DNA of 64,000 nt from Amborella trichopoda. Taxonomy: Eukaryota > Streptophyta > Magnoliopsida > Amborellales > Amborellaceae. This document shows positions 25,007-35,395 of this stretch, piece by piece (position 1 is the first letter of the stretch; the number at the start of each line of letters is the position of its first letter). The notes below the pieces were generated by a model. It was not told the origin of the DNA and made no database searches. It worked only from the letters and a program-made list of their open reading frames with translations. Both the position numbers and the translations under genes were made by a program. The stretch is from assembly GCF_000471905.2 (NCBI RefSeq), contig NW_006499296.1, positions 437,579-501,578 on the forward strand, given 5' to 3'.

Positions 25007-25617
25007 TGTAGGGATCTCGAGAATCCCTAGCTTGCGGAACTGGGAATCTCAAATATACCGGGATCTCACTCAAGATCGTGTACATGATTGGCTAAATGCG
25101 AAGTAGATGAATAAAACTATAAATCGAGTGCGAGAAATAAAGCAAACATAAAAAACACACCGTAACAACACACGATTTATGTGGTTACCCCGTAGGGCTA
25201 CATCCACAGCCTCAGCAACTGGAAATCCACTATCACAATGAAGATTACAGTTTTGGGTTACAAGAGATAATACCTATCTCTAAACATCGGTAAAAGACCA
25301 TCACCGATCTTCCCTTCTAAACCCGCTCTCCCGACCGAGCAACACCGTCAATCAACATCATCTTTCTCACCGTAATATTGCTACTAGAAACATAACCTTC
25401 AGAGCAACATAAAGATTTTATCTTTCTAGAAGTAGAAGTTAACCAACCTAAATCTTATGGGAATACCACCCCTCATGGGTATTATGTCATCCTTCATTAT
25501 CTTATAAAGATATCACTTTCTTACTTTCCAGGAAAGTCAATTTTTTATTTATCATAATACCCTAATCTTTAGAAATAAAATATGGGTATGGTGATTTAGC
25601 TATCACCAAACCCAACA
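25007..25617 (-). mobile_element. Solo LTR with 5-bp target duplication
   Basis: On the minus strand it starts TGTTGGGTTTGGTGATAGC and ends GATCCCTACA, the TG...CA borders of an LTR. AGAGA flanks both sides (25002-25006, 25618-25622). No internal region is present, so the internal part was probably lost by LTR-LTR recombination. The segment with ATTTATGTGGTTACCCCGTA and GGGCTACATCCAC is typical of Copia-type LTRs. The left flank is itself GA-rich, so the duplication has some chance component. Confidence 0.78.
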
Positions 25618-26105
25618 AGAGAGATAGGTGATTCAACAATGAACAAATGGGGCATCTGCAAATGCATAAAACATGTTTTAGAGAGAGAGAGAGAGTTGGG
25701 AATGATAGAAAATTGACTTTTAGGGTTAAATTGGCTCAAAATCACATAGCATCTAAATTAAATATTGGATGACTGGATGAGAGTCATGAGTCATCTAAAT
25801 TAATTGACTTAATTATATTAGTCTAGTAAAGTTTTTATGGATGGATTAGTTATTAATGGCTTTGACATAATTTTAATTTTTTGGAATTTCAAAATTTCTA
25901 ACATTTTAACTTATCTTATTTTTTGACTCGAATTTTTTGAGCCTTGTCCGATATATTGGTGGCATTTTTACTTGAAGTATTTTTGCCGATCCGTATTTTT
26001 TATCAAATTTTTTCATCCGACTTTTTAAAATAAAAACGATTTTTTCCCAATTTTAAGGTAAGCCGATTTATTGAAAGTTCCCGACTTGCTAACTATGATC
26101 TCAAC

Positions 26106-26200
26106 CTCATGTAGATAACCCTAAATAATTAAAATAAAACTAGCTAACCCCAAATAATTAAAATAATACTAGCTAACCCCAAATAATTAGAATAAGACTA
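26106..26200. repeat. Triple ~29-bp repeat resembling an RTE LINE 3' end
   Basis: CTAACCCCAAATAATTAAAA recurs three times in tandem (first copy as ATAACCCTAAATAATT). It resembles the GCCGACCCCAAATAATT terminal segment of plant RTE LINEs, also present at 51126-51165 and, variant, at 55645-55690. It may be the original 3' tail of the LINE interrupted by the Gypsy element, or a separate tail. Confidence 0.55.
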
Positions 26201-26470
26201 GAATGAAAATGGTGAACCATAAACCTATTATTTACCATTCAACTAAAAAATAGAACAACTAGCCAAGAATTGGACGGCTGTATCACATTCGCGCTTTTTA
26301 GTCTATGGTCATAGAAATGACACGTCCAACACTATTAAATTTGGATATGACGATTTGGGGTGTTTTTTGACCATTTTAGTACGTTTGGTAAAGGTCCTCA
26401 CTATAGTTTTTACAGGGTCCAAATAGAAAATGTTGGGAAGATATGGTGAATCTTTTTATAATTTAAAAAA
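26201..26470. other. Intergenic stretch
   Basis: No gene or recognised repeat seen. Confidence 0.4.
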
Positions 26471-26855
26471 GGGAAAAGTTTACACAGAGCGACACTCTAA
26501 ACAATCAAATTTTACCGTAGCTCAAAAATTCCATTAGAAAAGGTTGTTTTGATGCTCAAATATCTTTAAATTGATCATCTCGACATCAAGATACATGGAC
26601 ATGAGAAAAAAAAAATGAATTTCAAATTTTGAAAATAGCGTGTTTTGTAACGCATTTTTGGACCGTTAATTTTCAAATGTTCATAAATCTTTCGATCTAT
26701 ACTGTTTTTGGAGCTTTAAATTTTATAAATAAATATAAAAATATATTTTTAGGCTATCACAAAAATTTCGATTATTGAAACCACATTTCTCGATACTATT
26801 TGGAGGTATGCTCTAATTTGATTGTTTAGAGGCTAGCTCTATACAAATCGCACCC
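26471..26855. mobile_element. MITE family A, copy A7
   Basis: Left end GGGAAAAGTTTACACAGAGC, right end TTTAGAGGCTAGCTCTATAC and AAATCGCACCC. It carries the internal landmarks GATCATCTCGACATCAAGAT and TTGGACCGTTAATTTTCAAA. It belongs to the AGAGCC subgroup. Confidence 0.78.
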
Positions 26856-27740
26856 TTTCAAAAAAAAAAAAAGGAAAAATCAATTCTTAGTCCCATGGTT
26901 TTCTTCCCGTTTTGTCAAAACAAGAGAAAAACAAAATGACATGGTTGGTTATTCAGGGCACAACATATACCCCTTTATGGAGGTACATATGAGGATCCCA
27001 CATTTGCTTATATTGTTTTGTAGTAAGGCACTTTCACACACTCAGCTACTTCATCATTCCATTCACCCATAGAAAATGTATTTTATGTTAAGAAAACTAT
27101 ACTTCCCCCCATCTCCCAGCCGTCTGCTCACGGTTGAGATGGCCCAATCATAATGTCATGCTTACATTGTTTTATTTTTATATTTTTTTATAAAAAATTT
27201 TGGTACCAAATTTGAGACATCCACTCATTTCTTAAACTTGCATATGTAAAAAAAACATAAAAAAAAATATTTCAGATAAAATAACCAAAATACCCTTAAA
27301 AGATCAAGGGTATTGTGGCTATTTATTTTTAAGATATTTTAAAATTTTTCTTTATGTGTGCCTCATTGAGATGATACACACCAAATTTCATATTCATATG
27401 ATTTGTAGAAAAAAGTAAAAAATAAAAATCCTTTGAGGCGTCAGATCTAGATCACAAAGTCAGTGGCTCACTCGATAGTTTGATACAAATAACCTGAGCC
27501 GTCCATTAAAATTGGATGGCTGTATAGGGGGGAAGTATTGAAACTTTTTGCCTTTCTTTTACCTAAGTCATCTGAGAACATTTGTAACATTTGTAAAATT
27601 TGTCAAATTTGTAAAATTTTACATTTATGTAAAATTTGTAAAATTTTACCTGAGTTGTTTGAGAACATTTGTAAAATTTGATTAGGTTGATTTTTTGGGC
27701 GTCCACAGTTATGACCAGGGTGTATCTATTAGAAGATAAA
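26856..27740. other. Intergenic stretch with short AT repeats
   Basis: No gene seen. At 27585-27680 the words TTTGTAAAAT and AAAATTTTAC recur many times and can fold back on each other; this looks like local slippage. Confidence 0.45.
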
Positions 27741-28145
27741 AGGAAAACATTTATGTCACGTTCACACCTTAAAATGTAAAATGTAAAATTAAAATGTACC
27801 TCTAATATCCTTCAAAAAAGATTTTTTTCAGTTGGAAAGACATCTAATTGATCATCTCGAAATCAACATATATAGATATGAGGAAAACTAAAAACAGAGT
27901 TTTCATGTCTAAAAGATTGTACATTTTGCAAAACATTATCTGGACAGTCCATTTTCAAGAGTTTCATGTGTTTATAGATATGCTTGAATTAAACTATATT
28001 TGGAGTTTCAAATTTTATACTAAAGAGATAAAAATAAATTCTCATACCATCATAAGAATTTTTTACACTAATTGCATCTCATGGCAAAGCTTGAGGTGCA
28101 CCTTACTTTGATTGTTTAAGGTTGCAACCTTATGCAAACAACACC
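27741..28145. mobile_element. MITE family A, copy A8
   Basis: Internal words GATCATCTCGAAATCAACAT, TGGACAGTCCATTTTCAAGA and the right end TTTAAGGTTGCAACCTTATG identify it. The left end is eroded (AGGAAAACATTTATGTCACG). Confidence 0.75.
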
Positions 28146-28194
28146 AATATGAAATGAATGATTTTAATAACTAATATACATAGGTTTATATGAT

Positions 28195-28375
28195 ATGAAG
28201 CCAATCTACTTTAACACAAGGTCATAATTGGCCTTAGCCGTTAGATGTGAAATACAGTGGCTTGGAGAGTGTCGCAAGTTTAATAAAAACCTTTTAAACT
28301 TTGAGCTTCATCAATAATGTGGCCCTAGCCCAAGTTTCAAATCTAACTTGTTAGTGACAATCCTTTCATAAGGCC
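28195..28375. mobile_element. MITE family C, degenerate copy C3
   Basis: Has the arm AAGGTCATAATTGGCCTTAG, the internal AGATGTGAAAT and AACTTTGAGCTTCATCAATA found in C1 (8858-9060), and a weak right arm near TTGTTAGTGACAATCC. Confidence 0.5.
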
Positions 28376-28486
28376 TAGGCCTTATCTCAAAAAAAATTTC
28401 ATAAAGCCTTGGCCTTATCTCACATTTTACCAAAAACAAGCAAGGATAGAAAAAGCAGTTCATAGAAAAATAAAACTACAACTCCT

Positions 28487-29300
28487 TCAGTGTTTCTCTA
28501 GTTCCAATCCATGTATATAGTTTAATTCTGTGCATCCCACATGTTGAGAATTTTTAAGATGCTGGAGTTCATCAATGGGCTCTACAGTTGAGAACTCTTT
28601 AAAGAGCCTCAGGGTGAGCTCCCATAGGCCATACCAAGCACCCCCATTAATACATGTTCCAGAAGTGTTTCTCTTGATTTCCAACTTCCTTGAGGTCCAG
28701 TGAAGTGGATACTACAAGTTTCATGGTCACTCATGGAACTTGTGATATCCACTTTTTAATGTTGAAATGAATGTAAGTTGATAATGTCATATCAAGTTTT
28801 AGTGTAACACTTCCCGTTATCAAACAGGGAAGTGCTACAGTACTGTAAAGATGTGATATCTAAAACCACATCTTCCAGAAATCAAACACACCCTTAATAT
28901 ATCACATAGACAGTAAACATTTCACAAAGTTTAAGAGATACGAAGGCACACAACGCTAGCAGACTTTAGCAATGCACTCATCTACTCGTTAAAGATATGG
29001 CACTCACTCACAAGTAACTGATGTTAGATAGAAAATCACACGAAAATGTTATGAGATTAAGGTTTCTAAGGTTATTCAGCATTCGAAACGATGAAACCAA
29101 TGTCCGGATACTGGTGTAATCCAAGGAGAGACAAAGACTGCCTAATGAACAGGGCAAATAAACCAGCACAGGGTCAATTACATGAAGCTCCAGCAAAGAC
29201 GACAAATGGCAAAAACTAACTGGTAGCTTGTAAAGCAATGGTTGAGAGCTCGAGAAGATCTATCAAAGCAATTTAACAATGGAAAATGGGAGGTTCAAGC
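28487..29300 (-). pseudogene. Leucine-rich-repeat remnant, resistance-gene-like
   Basis: Read on the minus strand, 29008-29260 gives repeats of the L-P-x-S-F/L pattern: LPVSFCHLSSLLELHV, YLPCSLGSLCLSLDYTSI, RMLNNLRNLNL. About 320 bases further on, 28487-28684 gives ELQHLKNSQ, CTELNYIHGLELEKH. The order and wording resemble the end of the leucine-rich-repeat region of plant NLR (TIR-NB-LRR-like) proteins, where 'NL..L..L.L..C.EL..I.GLE' follows the last repeats. No TIR, NB-ARC or kinase part is visible within several kb and stops separate the blocks. I regard it as a decayed fragment. Membrane LRR proteins remain possible. Confidence 0.55.
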
Positions 29301-29548
29301 AGTTACAGAACAAAAAGATAGGGGTAGAATGAACTGGACCCGACAGTTCAAGAAGTTCACATCTAGCGAAATCTCAAAACTTGTATTTGCACTACTACTC
29401 TTTTGATGTTAGAACTGCTACAAGCTTTCCACATCTTTGAAGTTGAAGGTGCCTTACCTGGAGAGAGTGCTGGAACAGTTGAGAGCATAGGAGCGAAAAG
29501 GACTTCCTAAGAACCAGTGCAATTAAAACATATATGAGAAAGAGCTAC

Positions 29549-29743
29549 CTCTGAAGGTTCCCAATCATCCCACAAATGCAAGAACGACATTTCTTCTAAC
29601 TCGAAAGCAAGCCCCACTGCATTGTGAAGAGTATCAGCAGAAATGCCAAAGTAACCAGATAATTTGATTAGTGTGTTGAATTCCCTTTGATACAAGTATC
29701 TTCTGTGAAAAGCAACTTCATCTAACTCTTTTTCATGAAACAG
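29549..29743 (-). other. Unidentified exon-like block, 65 codons
   Basis: On the minus strand an open block starts after a TAG acceptor and ends at CAGAG|GTAGCT. It is exactly 195 bases with no stop. Its codons give a well-mixed, protein-like composition: LFHEKELDEVAFHRRYLYQ near the start, LIKLSGYFGISADTLHNAVG in the middle, FELEEMSFLHLWDDWEPSE at the end. I do not recognise the family. It is on the same strand as the LRR remnant just downstream, but the residues do not look like LRR, TIR or NB-ARC. It could be an exon of a decayed gene or a chance frame. Confidence 0.4.
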
Positions 29744-29949
29744 CTACTCTTTAGTGCATACATCACACAAATACTTGAGAGAATGTCAAATGAAAGCATG
29801 GAAAGCGAGTAAAATGGGGGCAAATAAGAATGAGATACAAAAATTCAGAAAAAAACAATATCAAAGTCAAGAAAATAACTTAATATATAAACTTGTTCCA
29901 CTCTTATGGTTTAAGAACCAAGAGAAAAAGAAAATGATTCTCAACAAAG

Positions 29950-30190
29950 TTCAGAGGCATACTATATTTTCTTTCGAATATTGGGGTGCTACATTTGTTT
30001 TTTTAAGTGACTCAAATTCTTACTAATAATAGGGAACATAATGAAAAAACAGAAATAAAAAGGTATTTGGTAAGTTCAGAGGCATGCTATATTTTCTTTC
30101 GAATATTGGGGTGCTACATTTGTTTTTCAATTAACTCGGGTTCTTACTAATAATAGGGAAGATAATGGACAAAAAAAATAAAAAGGCAAT
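29950..30190. repeat. 125-bp tandem duplication
   Basis: The block with TTCAGAGGCATACTATATTT, CGAATATTGGGGTGCTACAT and TTCTTACTAATAATAGGGAA occurs twice at a 125-bp period with few differences. Confidence 0.88.
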
Positions 30191-30654
30191 TTGCCAAATA
30201 CCCATTGGAGATTGACTACTTAATATTTTGCCCATTTGCAATTATTCAAACACAACACCATGTGCTTTTCCATTGGTATTCTGAAACAAAATCCAAAGAT
30301 GTTGGCAAAGCGTTAAAATTGTTCCTCTCTCATAAGTAATCTGATCAATTTCCCAAAATAAAATTACACTACATAAGGCAGTTAGAGAGCACTGAAAGCT
30401 GATATATGGATTAAGGGGATCAGTATGATTGGCTAGTCTGTTAATTTTAGCTTGCATGCCAAGGGAAAAAAGCTGTGGTGGTAAGGATATTTTAACATAT
30501 TAAGAGAAAGCAAGGATTTGAAATAACTTAGGTTATACAACCACGAAATACATAAACCAAAAATGGGCAATTCAATCATCTGCAACACTTTCTCTTAGGT
30601 AGATCAAAAACCAAAGTCCTTAGTCTATGCAGAAATCAATTATCAAAAGCTGAT
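30191..30654. other. Intergenic stretch
   Basis: No gene or recognised repeat seen. Confidence 0.4.
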
Positions 30655-31000
30655 GGAAAAAGTTTATATAAGGTCGCAGCCTTAAAATGTAGAATTAAGG
30701 TGCACCTCAAAATCCATTGGACTCTAAATGATCATCTTGACATCCGGATGTATGAGTATATCAAAAAGTAAAGATTTCGAATCTCGAAAAAAAGTGTATC
30801 TTGCAACAAATTATCTAGACCGTCCATTTTCAAGATTTCATGTGTTTACCTATCTACTTGATTTAAACCATTTTTGGAGTTTAAAAATTCATAATTAGAG
30901 ATGAAAATAGATTGTAACGCAACCCTAAAAAATATTATACTAAATTTACATCTTATAATAAAATTTGGAGGTGCACCTTATTTGGATTATTTAAGGTCAC
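30655..31000. mobile_element. MITE family A, copy A9
   Basis: Left end GGAAAAAGTTTATATAAGGT and CGCAGCCTTAAAATG; internal TAGACCGTCCATTTTCAAGA; the right end is truncated at TTTAAGGTCACA. Confidence 0.75.
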
Positions 31001-31650
31001 AAGTTGATTGAAGTCTGTTCATAACTTTTTTTTGGCTAAAACATTATATACCTAATTTGAAGCAAGTGATTAGAAAGGACTCCAAGATGCTTTGCTCAAT
31101 TGACATATAGTACAAAAGAGAGAGAGTAAAACAAGGTTGTTAAAAACTTGTTTATGATTGTTATAGACTCTAAAGAACACAATAACACTTATGATAGACT
31201 TCCTGCAAGTTAACATGCCTAGACACATATTCGACAGGAAAAAACGTGTTCAAATACATACCTACCACATATGGTAATAGAGCCTAGAATGTATGGCCAG
31301 TGGATGGTAAGGGCTACCACCACGACGGCTGGCTAGATGTGTAAGGTGTTACCATATCATTAATTATCAAATTGGATAGTTTAGGGTGAACCACGAAGTT
31401 TGCAACTATTCAATGACATTCATACAACTACTCATTTTAAAATCTAAAGGACTAAAATAATTGTGGCCTCCATACACAAAAGATAAGATCTCTCTTGACA
31501 ATCCCTATTATTAATTATAGAAGATGTAAGTAGTTATTTGATAGAGACCACATTTAGTTAAAAAACAACTTAATAGAAGAAAACAATTTTTGTAAATAAA
31601 TGTCAAAATTTTTATTCCAAAGTAATTTAAAATTTTAAGTATTTTTGTAT
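31001..31650. other. Intergenic stretch with a half-copy of MITE C
   Basis: No gene seen. 31375-31505 matches the right half of MITE family C (AATGACATTCATACAACTAC, then AATTGTGGCCTCCATACACA, then GATCTCTCTTGACAATCC). Confidence 0.5.
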
Positions 31651-31686
31651 GAGTAATGATACTATGAGACCCTCCCACACCCATGT
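31651..31686. mobile_element. Truncated terminus of MITE family D
   Basis: GAGTAATGATACTATGAGAC followed by CCTCCCACACCCATG, identical or nearly so to the left end of the MITE at 17245, then breaking off in a run of about 14 T. Confidence 0.85.
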
Positions 31687-32252
31687 TTTTTTTTTTTTTG
31701 TATATTCTAAAATATATGTGGTTCTTGTTTGAGCTTGAATCATTCTAGAAAAATGCTTAGTATTACTAATAGGGTTTAGAACCATCATTTCGAAAATAAA
31801 AAATAGAGACAAGTATGTTTTTTTGTGTTTTCTTCCATAATTGCAAAAAATAAATCTATATTTTCAAATCTGATATTTATTATATTTAATTTTGTATCTA
31901 TTATATTTAAACTAGTGTGTGTAATTGTACAGACGTGTCGGTGCCAGATTGGGTTTTTCGGCCAACGTACAAGAAGCTGAAGACATGTACTAAACGCGAC
32001 ACTCGTGTCAGTATCCTGGCTCACTGACACTAATCAGGTCATTAAACCCCAAATATGATAAGATCAAAGACCACGATGAGAAGATGTAATCTTTAAGGAG
32101 TGAAGTTCCTTCATCCTTGAAAAAAGAATCAATTCCTACCGCATACAATCCAAGATTACTCTAATCAATTCCTACAGCATCCAATCCAAGGTCCCCTCTC
32201 CCCCCTCTTCACCCCAAAAAGTGGTACATTGTGAACCTTTTTTTTTTTTTTA
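31687..32252. other. Intergenic stretch with a short duplication
   Basis: No gene seen. AATCAATTCCTAC(A/C)GCAT occurs twice at 32128-32190. Confidence 0.45.
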
Positions 32253-32680
32253 AGAAAAAAGTTTATATAATAGCGAGGCCCTGAACAATCAAATCAAATT
32301 AAGACGCACCTCAAAAATTTCATTAGAAGATGTTTCAATGCTTTAAAATCCTCAAATTGATAATCTCACCCTCAAGATGCATTGACATAAAAAAGAATAG
32401 ATTTGAAGCTTTGAAAATAATGCATTTTCAATTGTTCATAAATCTACACTATCTTTTAATCTTTAAATTGTATAATTAGTAATGAAAGTAAATTTTCAAG
32501 CCACCACAAAGATTTCCGATATTGAAATATCTTTGGACACTATATGAAAGTGCACATACTTTGATTGTTTGGGGCCTCAGCCTTATACAAACCACACCCT
32601 TCTTTTAATAATTTATATTGAAATATCTTTGGAAAAGTGAGCATACTTTGATTGTTTGGGGCCTCGGCCTTATACAAACC
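32253..32680. mobile_element. MITE family A, copy A10, with duplicated right end
   Basis: Left end AAAAAAGTTTATATAATAGC. The right end (TTGATTGTTTGGGGCCTCAG then CCTTATACAAACCACACCC) is present twice in tandem (to 32600 and to 32687), with TTCTTTTAATAATTT after each. Confidence 0.78.
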
Positions 32681-32987
32681 ACACCCTTCTTTTAATAATT
32701 TGTACATTAGGAACATTAAAATCGTGCTTCAGGCTATGAAGCGACATGAAGTTTGATAATTGAAGACTACTCTGTCCAATCCATACCAAACTTGTTGATC
32801 CCACGAGCTAAATGGGATCTTTTTCGTTTTCCTGTTATATTGATTGATGGTAGGGAGGTAATTTCAGTGGTGATATCCTCACCAACTAGCACTCACAAGG
32901 TGCCCAAACAGTCCCACACACGTCAAAGACTGTAACCCGGACACATATTTCCGTCTTGGCAGGACAAAATGTCTAACACATAGATAA

Positions 32988-33283
32988 GGACCTGGCTTCT
33001 ATGCTGCCAAGCCCGCAATGCAGGCCAATTAATAAATATATTTTTGAGATGGACTTTTGGACTTAAAAAAGACATACAATCTCTAACATTGAGATCATGA
33101 ATATGAAAAAATAAATAAAATTTAAAAAATGAAAATAATAATTCTAATAAAAAAACATTTAAACAGTAAACTTCCACTTTTTTAGATAGAACACCTACTT
33201 GCATCCATCTTTAAGATGGATGCTTTACACCTTTTTGGACCTTATATGCAGTCATGCGGTTCAGCCACATGAAACAATTTTCC
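32988..33283. mobile_element. MITE family B, copy B2
   Basis: Left end GGACCTGGCTTCTATGCTGC, middle TTTTTGAGATGGACTTTTGG, right end CCACATGAAACAATTTTCC. Confidence 0.7.
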
Positions 33284-33576
33284 TATATAAAGACATGTAG
33301 TTTTACAATGAAAACCCTTAATTTCACGTAAAATCCAATCACTTAAAATCCCACCTCCCACCCTCTCTAAGTGATGTATTCTCAATCAAAGGCCAATTAT
33401 GAGGTTGGCATTTCTAACATATATCCATGTTGTCAGGAACCAAGATGTATTTGTATCCATGTAACAGATAAAAGGAATACAAATGGGAGGTGAGGATGGT
33501 GGCAGGCACAACCGCACAATTATGGAGATGCCATATACAACTTCCTTTTGTGCCAATGACAACTTTTAGTGAAAGG

Positions 33577-33670
33577 TAAGGAATCAGGCTTGGGTCAAGA
33601 TGGTAACTGTTCGGTTTTCCATGACATCTCAGGTTCTATTCCTTTGTAACCTTGTCAAAAAAAAAAAAAC
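33577..33670 (+). mobile_element. tRNA-derived SINE-like element with 14-15 bp target duplication
   Basis: A 94-bp insert containing GGTTCTATTCC, close to the tRNA B box (GGTTCRANTCC), and GGGTCAAGATGG upstream in A-box position. It ends in a 12-base A-run (33658-33669). ACTTTTAGTGAA(A)GG flanks it (33562-33576, 33671-33684; one A differs). Long target duplications and an A-tail are typical of LINE-mobilised SINEs. Confidence 0.75.
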
Positions 33671-34320
33671 ACTTTTAGTGAAGGATTCCTATAGAAATCA
33701 AGTATCAAAATTCCTTACAGGATGGCCCAAACAAACCAGGATCCGTTCTAGAGGCTCCATCTTCAGAAAGGGTAACACACAAGCTTTTGCTCCTCACCAC
33801 GAATGCCAGAAAATGACTTGCAGAGCTTGGCATAATTGGAAGAAGATGTCATCAAAGGTGGACTCCAAGTCTCCATGGGCATGGGGCTGATTTCTTCCTC
33901 CAGTTAATGACCTTTTTGGAAGTCCCCTTCTACCAGAAGGGAGCTTCTGCCGTTAGTGTCAAACATTTTGAGACCCTTTAGTAGGGCTTGTGCCTCGACA
34001 GAGGTAGCATCTTGTGTACCTAACAATCCCGTATGTTAGCAAGGTTTCAGCTAAGTGGTTCCTGAAAATGCCCAGAGAACCAGCTGTGCGAGGACTGTCA
34101 AAATTCAACTTGATTACTCCAGGATTGGGCAGAATCCAACAAGAGGATCTAGTGATCGTCTGCAGGATAGAACCGATATTATATTCCCAGCTTTGCCCTA
34201 GGGCCATCAAGGTATAGATTTCAATACTTTTTAATCTCAAAATGGTGGCTTTGATTCTTTCATTGAGGGGTTTGATGTGGCTCTACTTGCTTTCCAAATC
34301 GGATTTGTTCCTCTCTACCC

Positions 34321-34536
34321 ATGATCCCAATGGAGACAAGATCAGCAGGCCAACATAGAATTAAGCCAGATGTGGGGAAAGGAAGGGAGTCTCTACCGAT
34401 GATCCCAATGGAGAGAAGATCAGCAGCCCAACATAGAATTAAGCCAGAGGTGGGGAAAGGAAGGGAGTCTCTACCAATGATCCCAATGGAGACAAGATCA
34501 ACAGCCCAACATAGAATTAGGCCAGAGGTGGGGAAA
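34321..34536. repeat. 78-bp tandem repeat, 2.8 copies
   Basis: Units begin at 34321, 34399 and 34477 with ATGATCCCAATGGAGA and differ by a few bases. The period is a multiple of three, which keeps an accidental frame open on the plus strand. The true context is the minus-strand LINE. Confidence 0.92.
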
Positions 34537-34843
34537 TGAAGGGTGAAATAAGATTTTGAAAGTGTCGGGTACTAAAGTCGCCATGACCTAGCACCCAGTC
34601 CAAAAAGATTTAGGATGGAGAACCAGATGTGAGATGCCATTTTACAGTGGAGAAAAAGATAGTAAACGGTTACCTCCTGCTTCTTTGCACATTGGGCGTC
34701 TATTAGGTAGGGGGATACCTCTTCTTTGAATATTGTCTTGGGTCAAAGCTCCATCGAATAACAAACCAGTTGAAGGCCTGCATCTTGAGAATCCAAACCA
34801 ATTTGTCCCTTTCCCAAAAATGAAATGAAGTGCCGATTTAGGG

Positions 34844-35029
34844 TCTCAGGGGCAAGAGTCTCATGGCAGTCAGCAATCTTTGCCTGCTGAAGGGCTGCAA
34901 TAAGGAAGATGCTGGGAAATTGCAACTCCAACAACCCCCAAGGTCCCAGGGGCAAGAGTCTCATGGCAGTCAGCAATCTTTGCCTGCTGAAGGGCTGCAA
35001 TAAGGAAGATGCTGGGAAATTGCAACTCC
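34844..35029. repeat. 100-bp tandem duplication
   Basis: TCYCAGGGGCAAGAGTCTCA through GGGAAATTGCAACTCCAA occurs twice, starting at 34844 and 34944, nearly identical. This is a recent event in the LINE remnant. Confidence 0.93.
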
Positions 35030-35284
35030 AAGCTCTGTGAAGCACCCACACACATCCTTTCAGAATTATTCGCACCCAGTCTTGACAGAGAGAATGCCAG
35101 TTGAGAAAAACAAGAAAATGCTTGCAATTGCTTTTTCATGCGCCTGAGGCTCGTGGGTGACCGCCCCTCTAGGTAGCCATCCAGATGCATCTATTCCATA
35201 TTTCTATTTGATCACCTCTGCCACAGGTGGTCCACATATGCTGCATGTAAGCAGAGCATGAAAAGCCGAACAAGTCATAGACTC

Positions 35285-35395
35285 ATAGGAGACACATGAG
35301 TAAGGATATGCATATGCTCCATTATGACCAAAATATCCATAAACATAGGAGACACATGAGTAAGGATATGCATATGCTCCATCATGACCAAAATT
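35285..35395. repeat. 60-bp tandem duplication
   Basis: CATAGGAGACACATGAGTAA through TCCATYATGACCAAAAT occurs twice at a 60-bp period with one or two differences. Confidence 0.92.

Larger units (their letters stand above)
23678..26097. mobile_element. hAT-type DNA transposon, 2420 bp, with 8-bp target duplication
   Basis: Left terminus CATAGTTAGCAA (23678-23689) is exactly the reverse complement of right terminus TTGCTAACTATG (26086-26097). The 8-bp ATCTCAAC flanks both ends (23670-23677 and 26098-26105). An 8-bp duplication with short terminal repeats points to the hAT superfamily. I found no transposase domain, so it is probably non-autonomous. Subterminal DNA is rich in GCGA(C/T) and AAAACG words (23700-23860). 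It carries a MITE A copy and a solo LTR. It sits near the end of the Gypsy 3' LTR. Confidence 0.88.
33900..35200 (-). pseudogene. L1-type LINE 3' part: zf-RVT region and RNase H
   Basis: On the minus strand, 34800-34560 reads FISFLGKGQIGLDSQDAG then, in shifted frame, AQCAKKQEVTVYYLFLHCK and ASHLWFSIL-LFGLDWVLG. This is the zf-RVT segment of plant LINEs (usually CxxC... E-T-x-x-H-L-x-x-HC). 34240-34000 then reads WILPNPGVIKLNFD, and GIFRNHLAETLLTYG, the start of the type-I RNase H domain found at the C-terminus of many plant L1 elements. The expected 'DGAS-GNPG' is damaged. Stops and three tandem duplications (34321, 34844, 35285) show it is dead. Confidence 0.75.

Noticed and set aside
28487-29743. 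A complete NLR resistance gene
   Set aside because: No TIR, coiled-coil or NB-ARC sequence is present, and the 65-codon block nearby does not resemble one. Only LRR fragments can be supported.
34321-34539. Plus-strand frame with three 26-residue repeats
   Set aside because: Produced by a 78-bp tandem duplication on the antisense strand of a dead LINE; the coding context is the minus strand.
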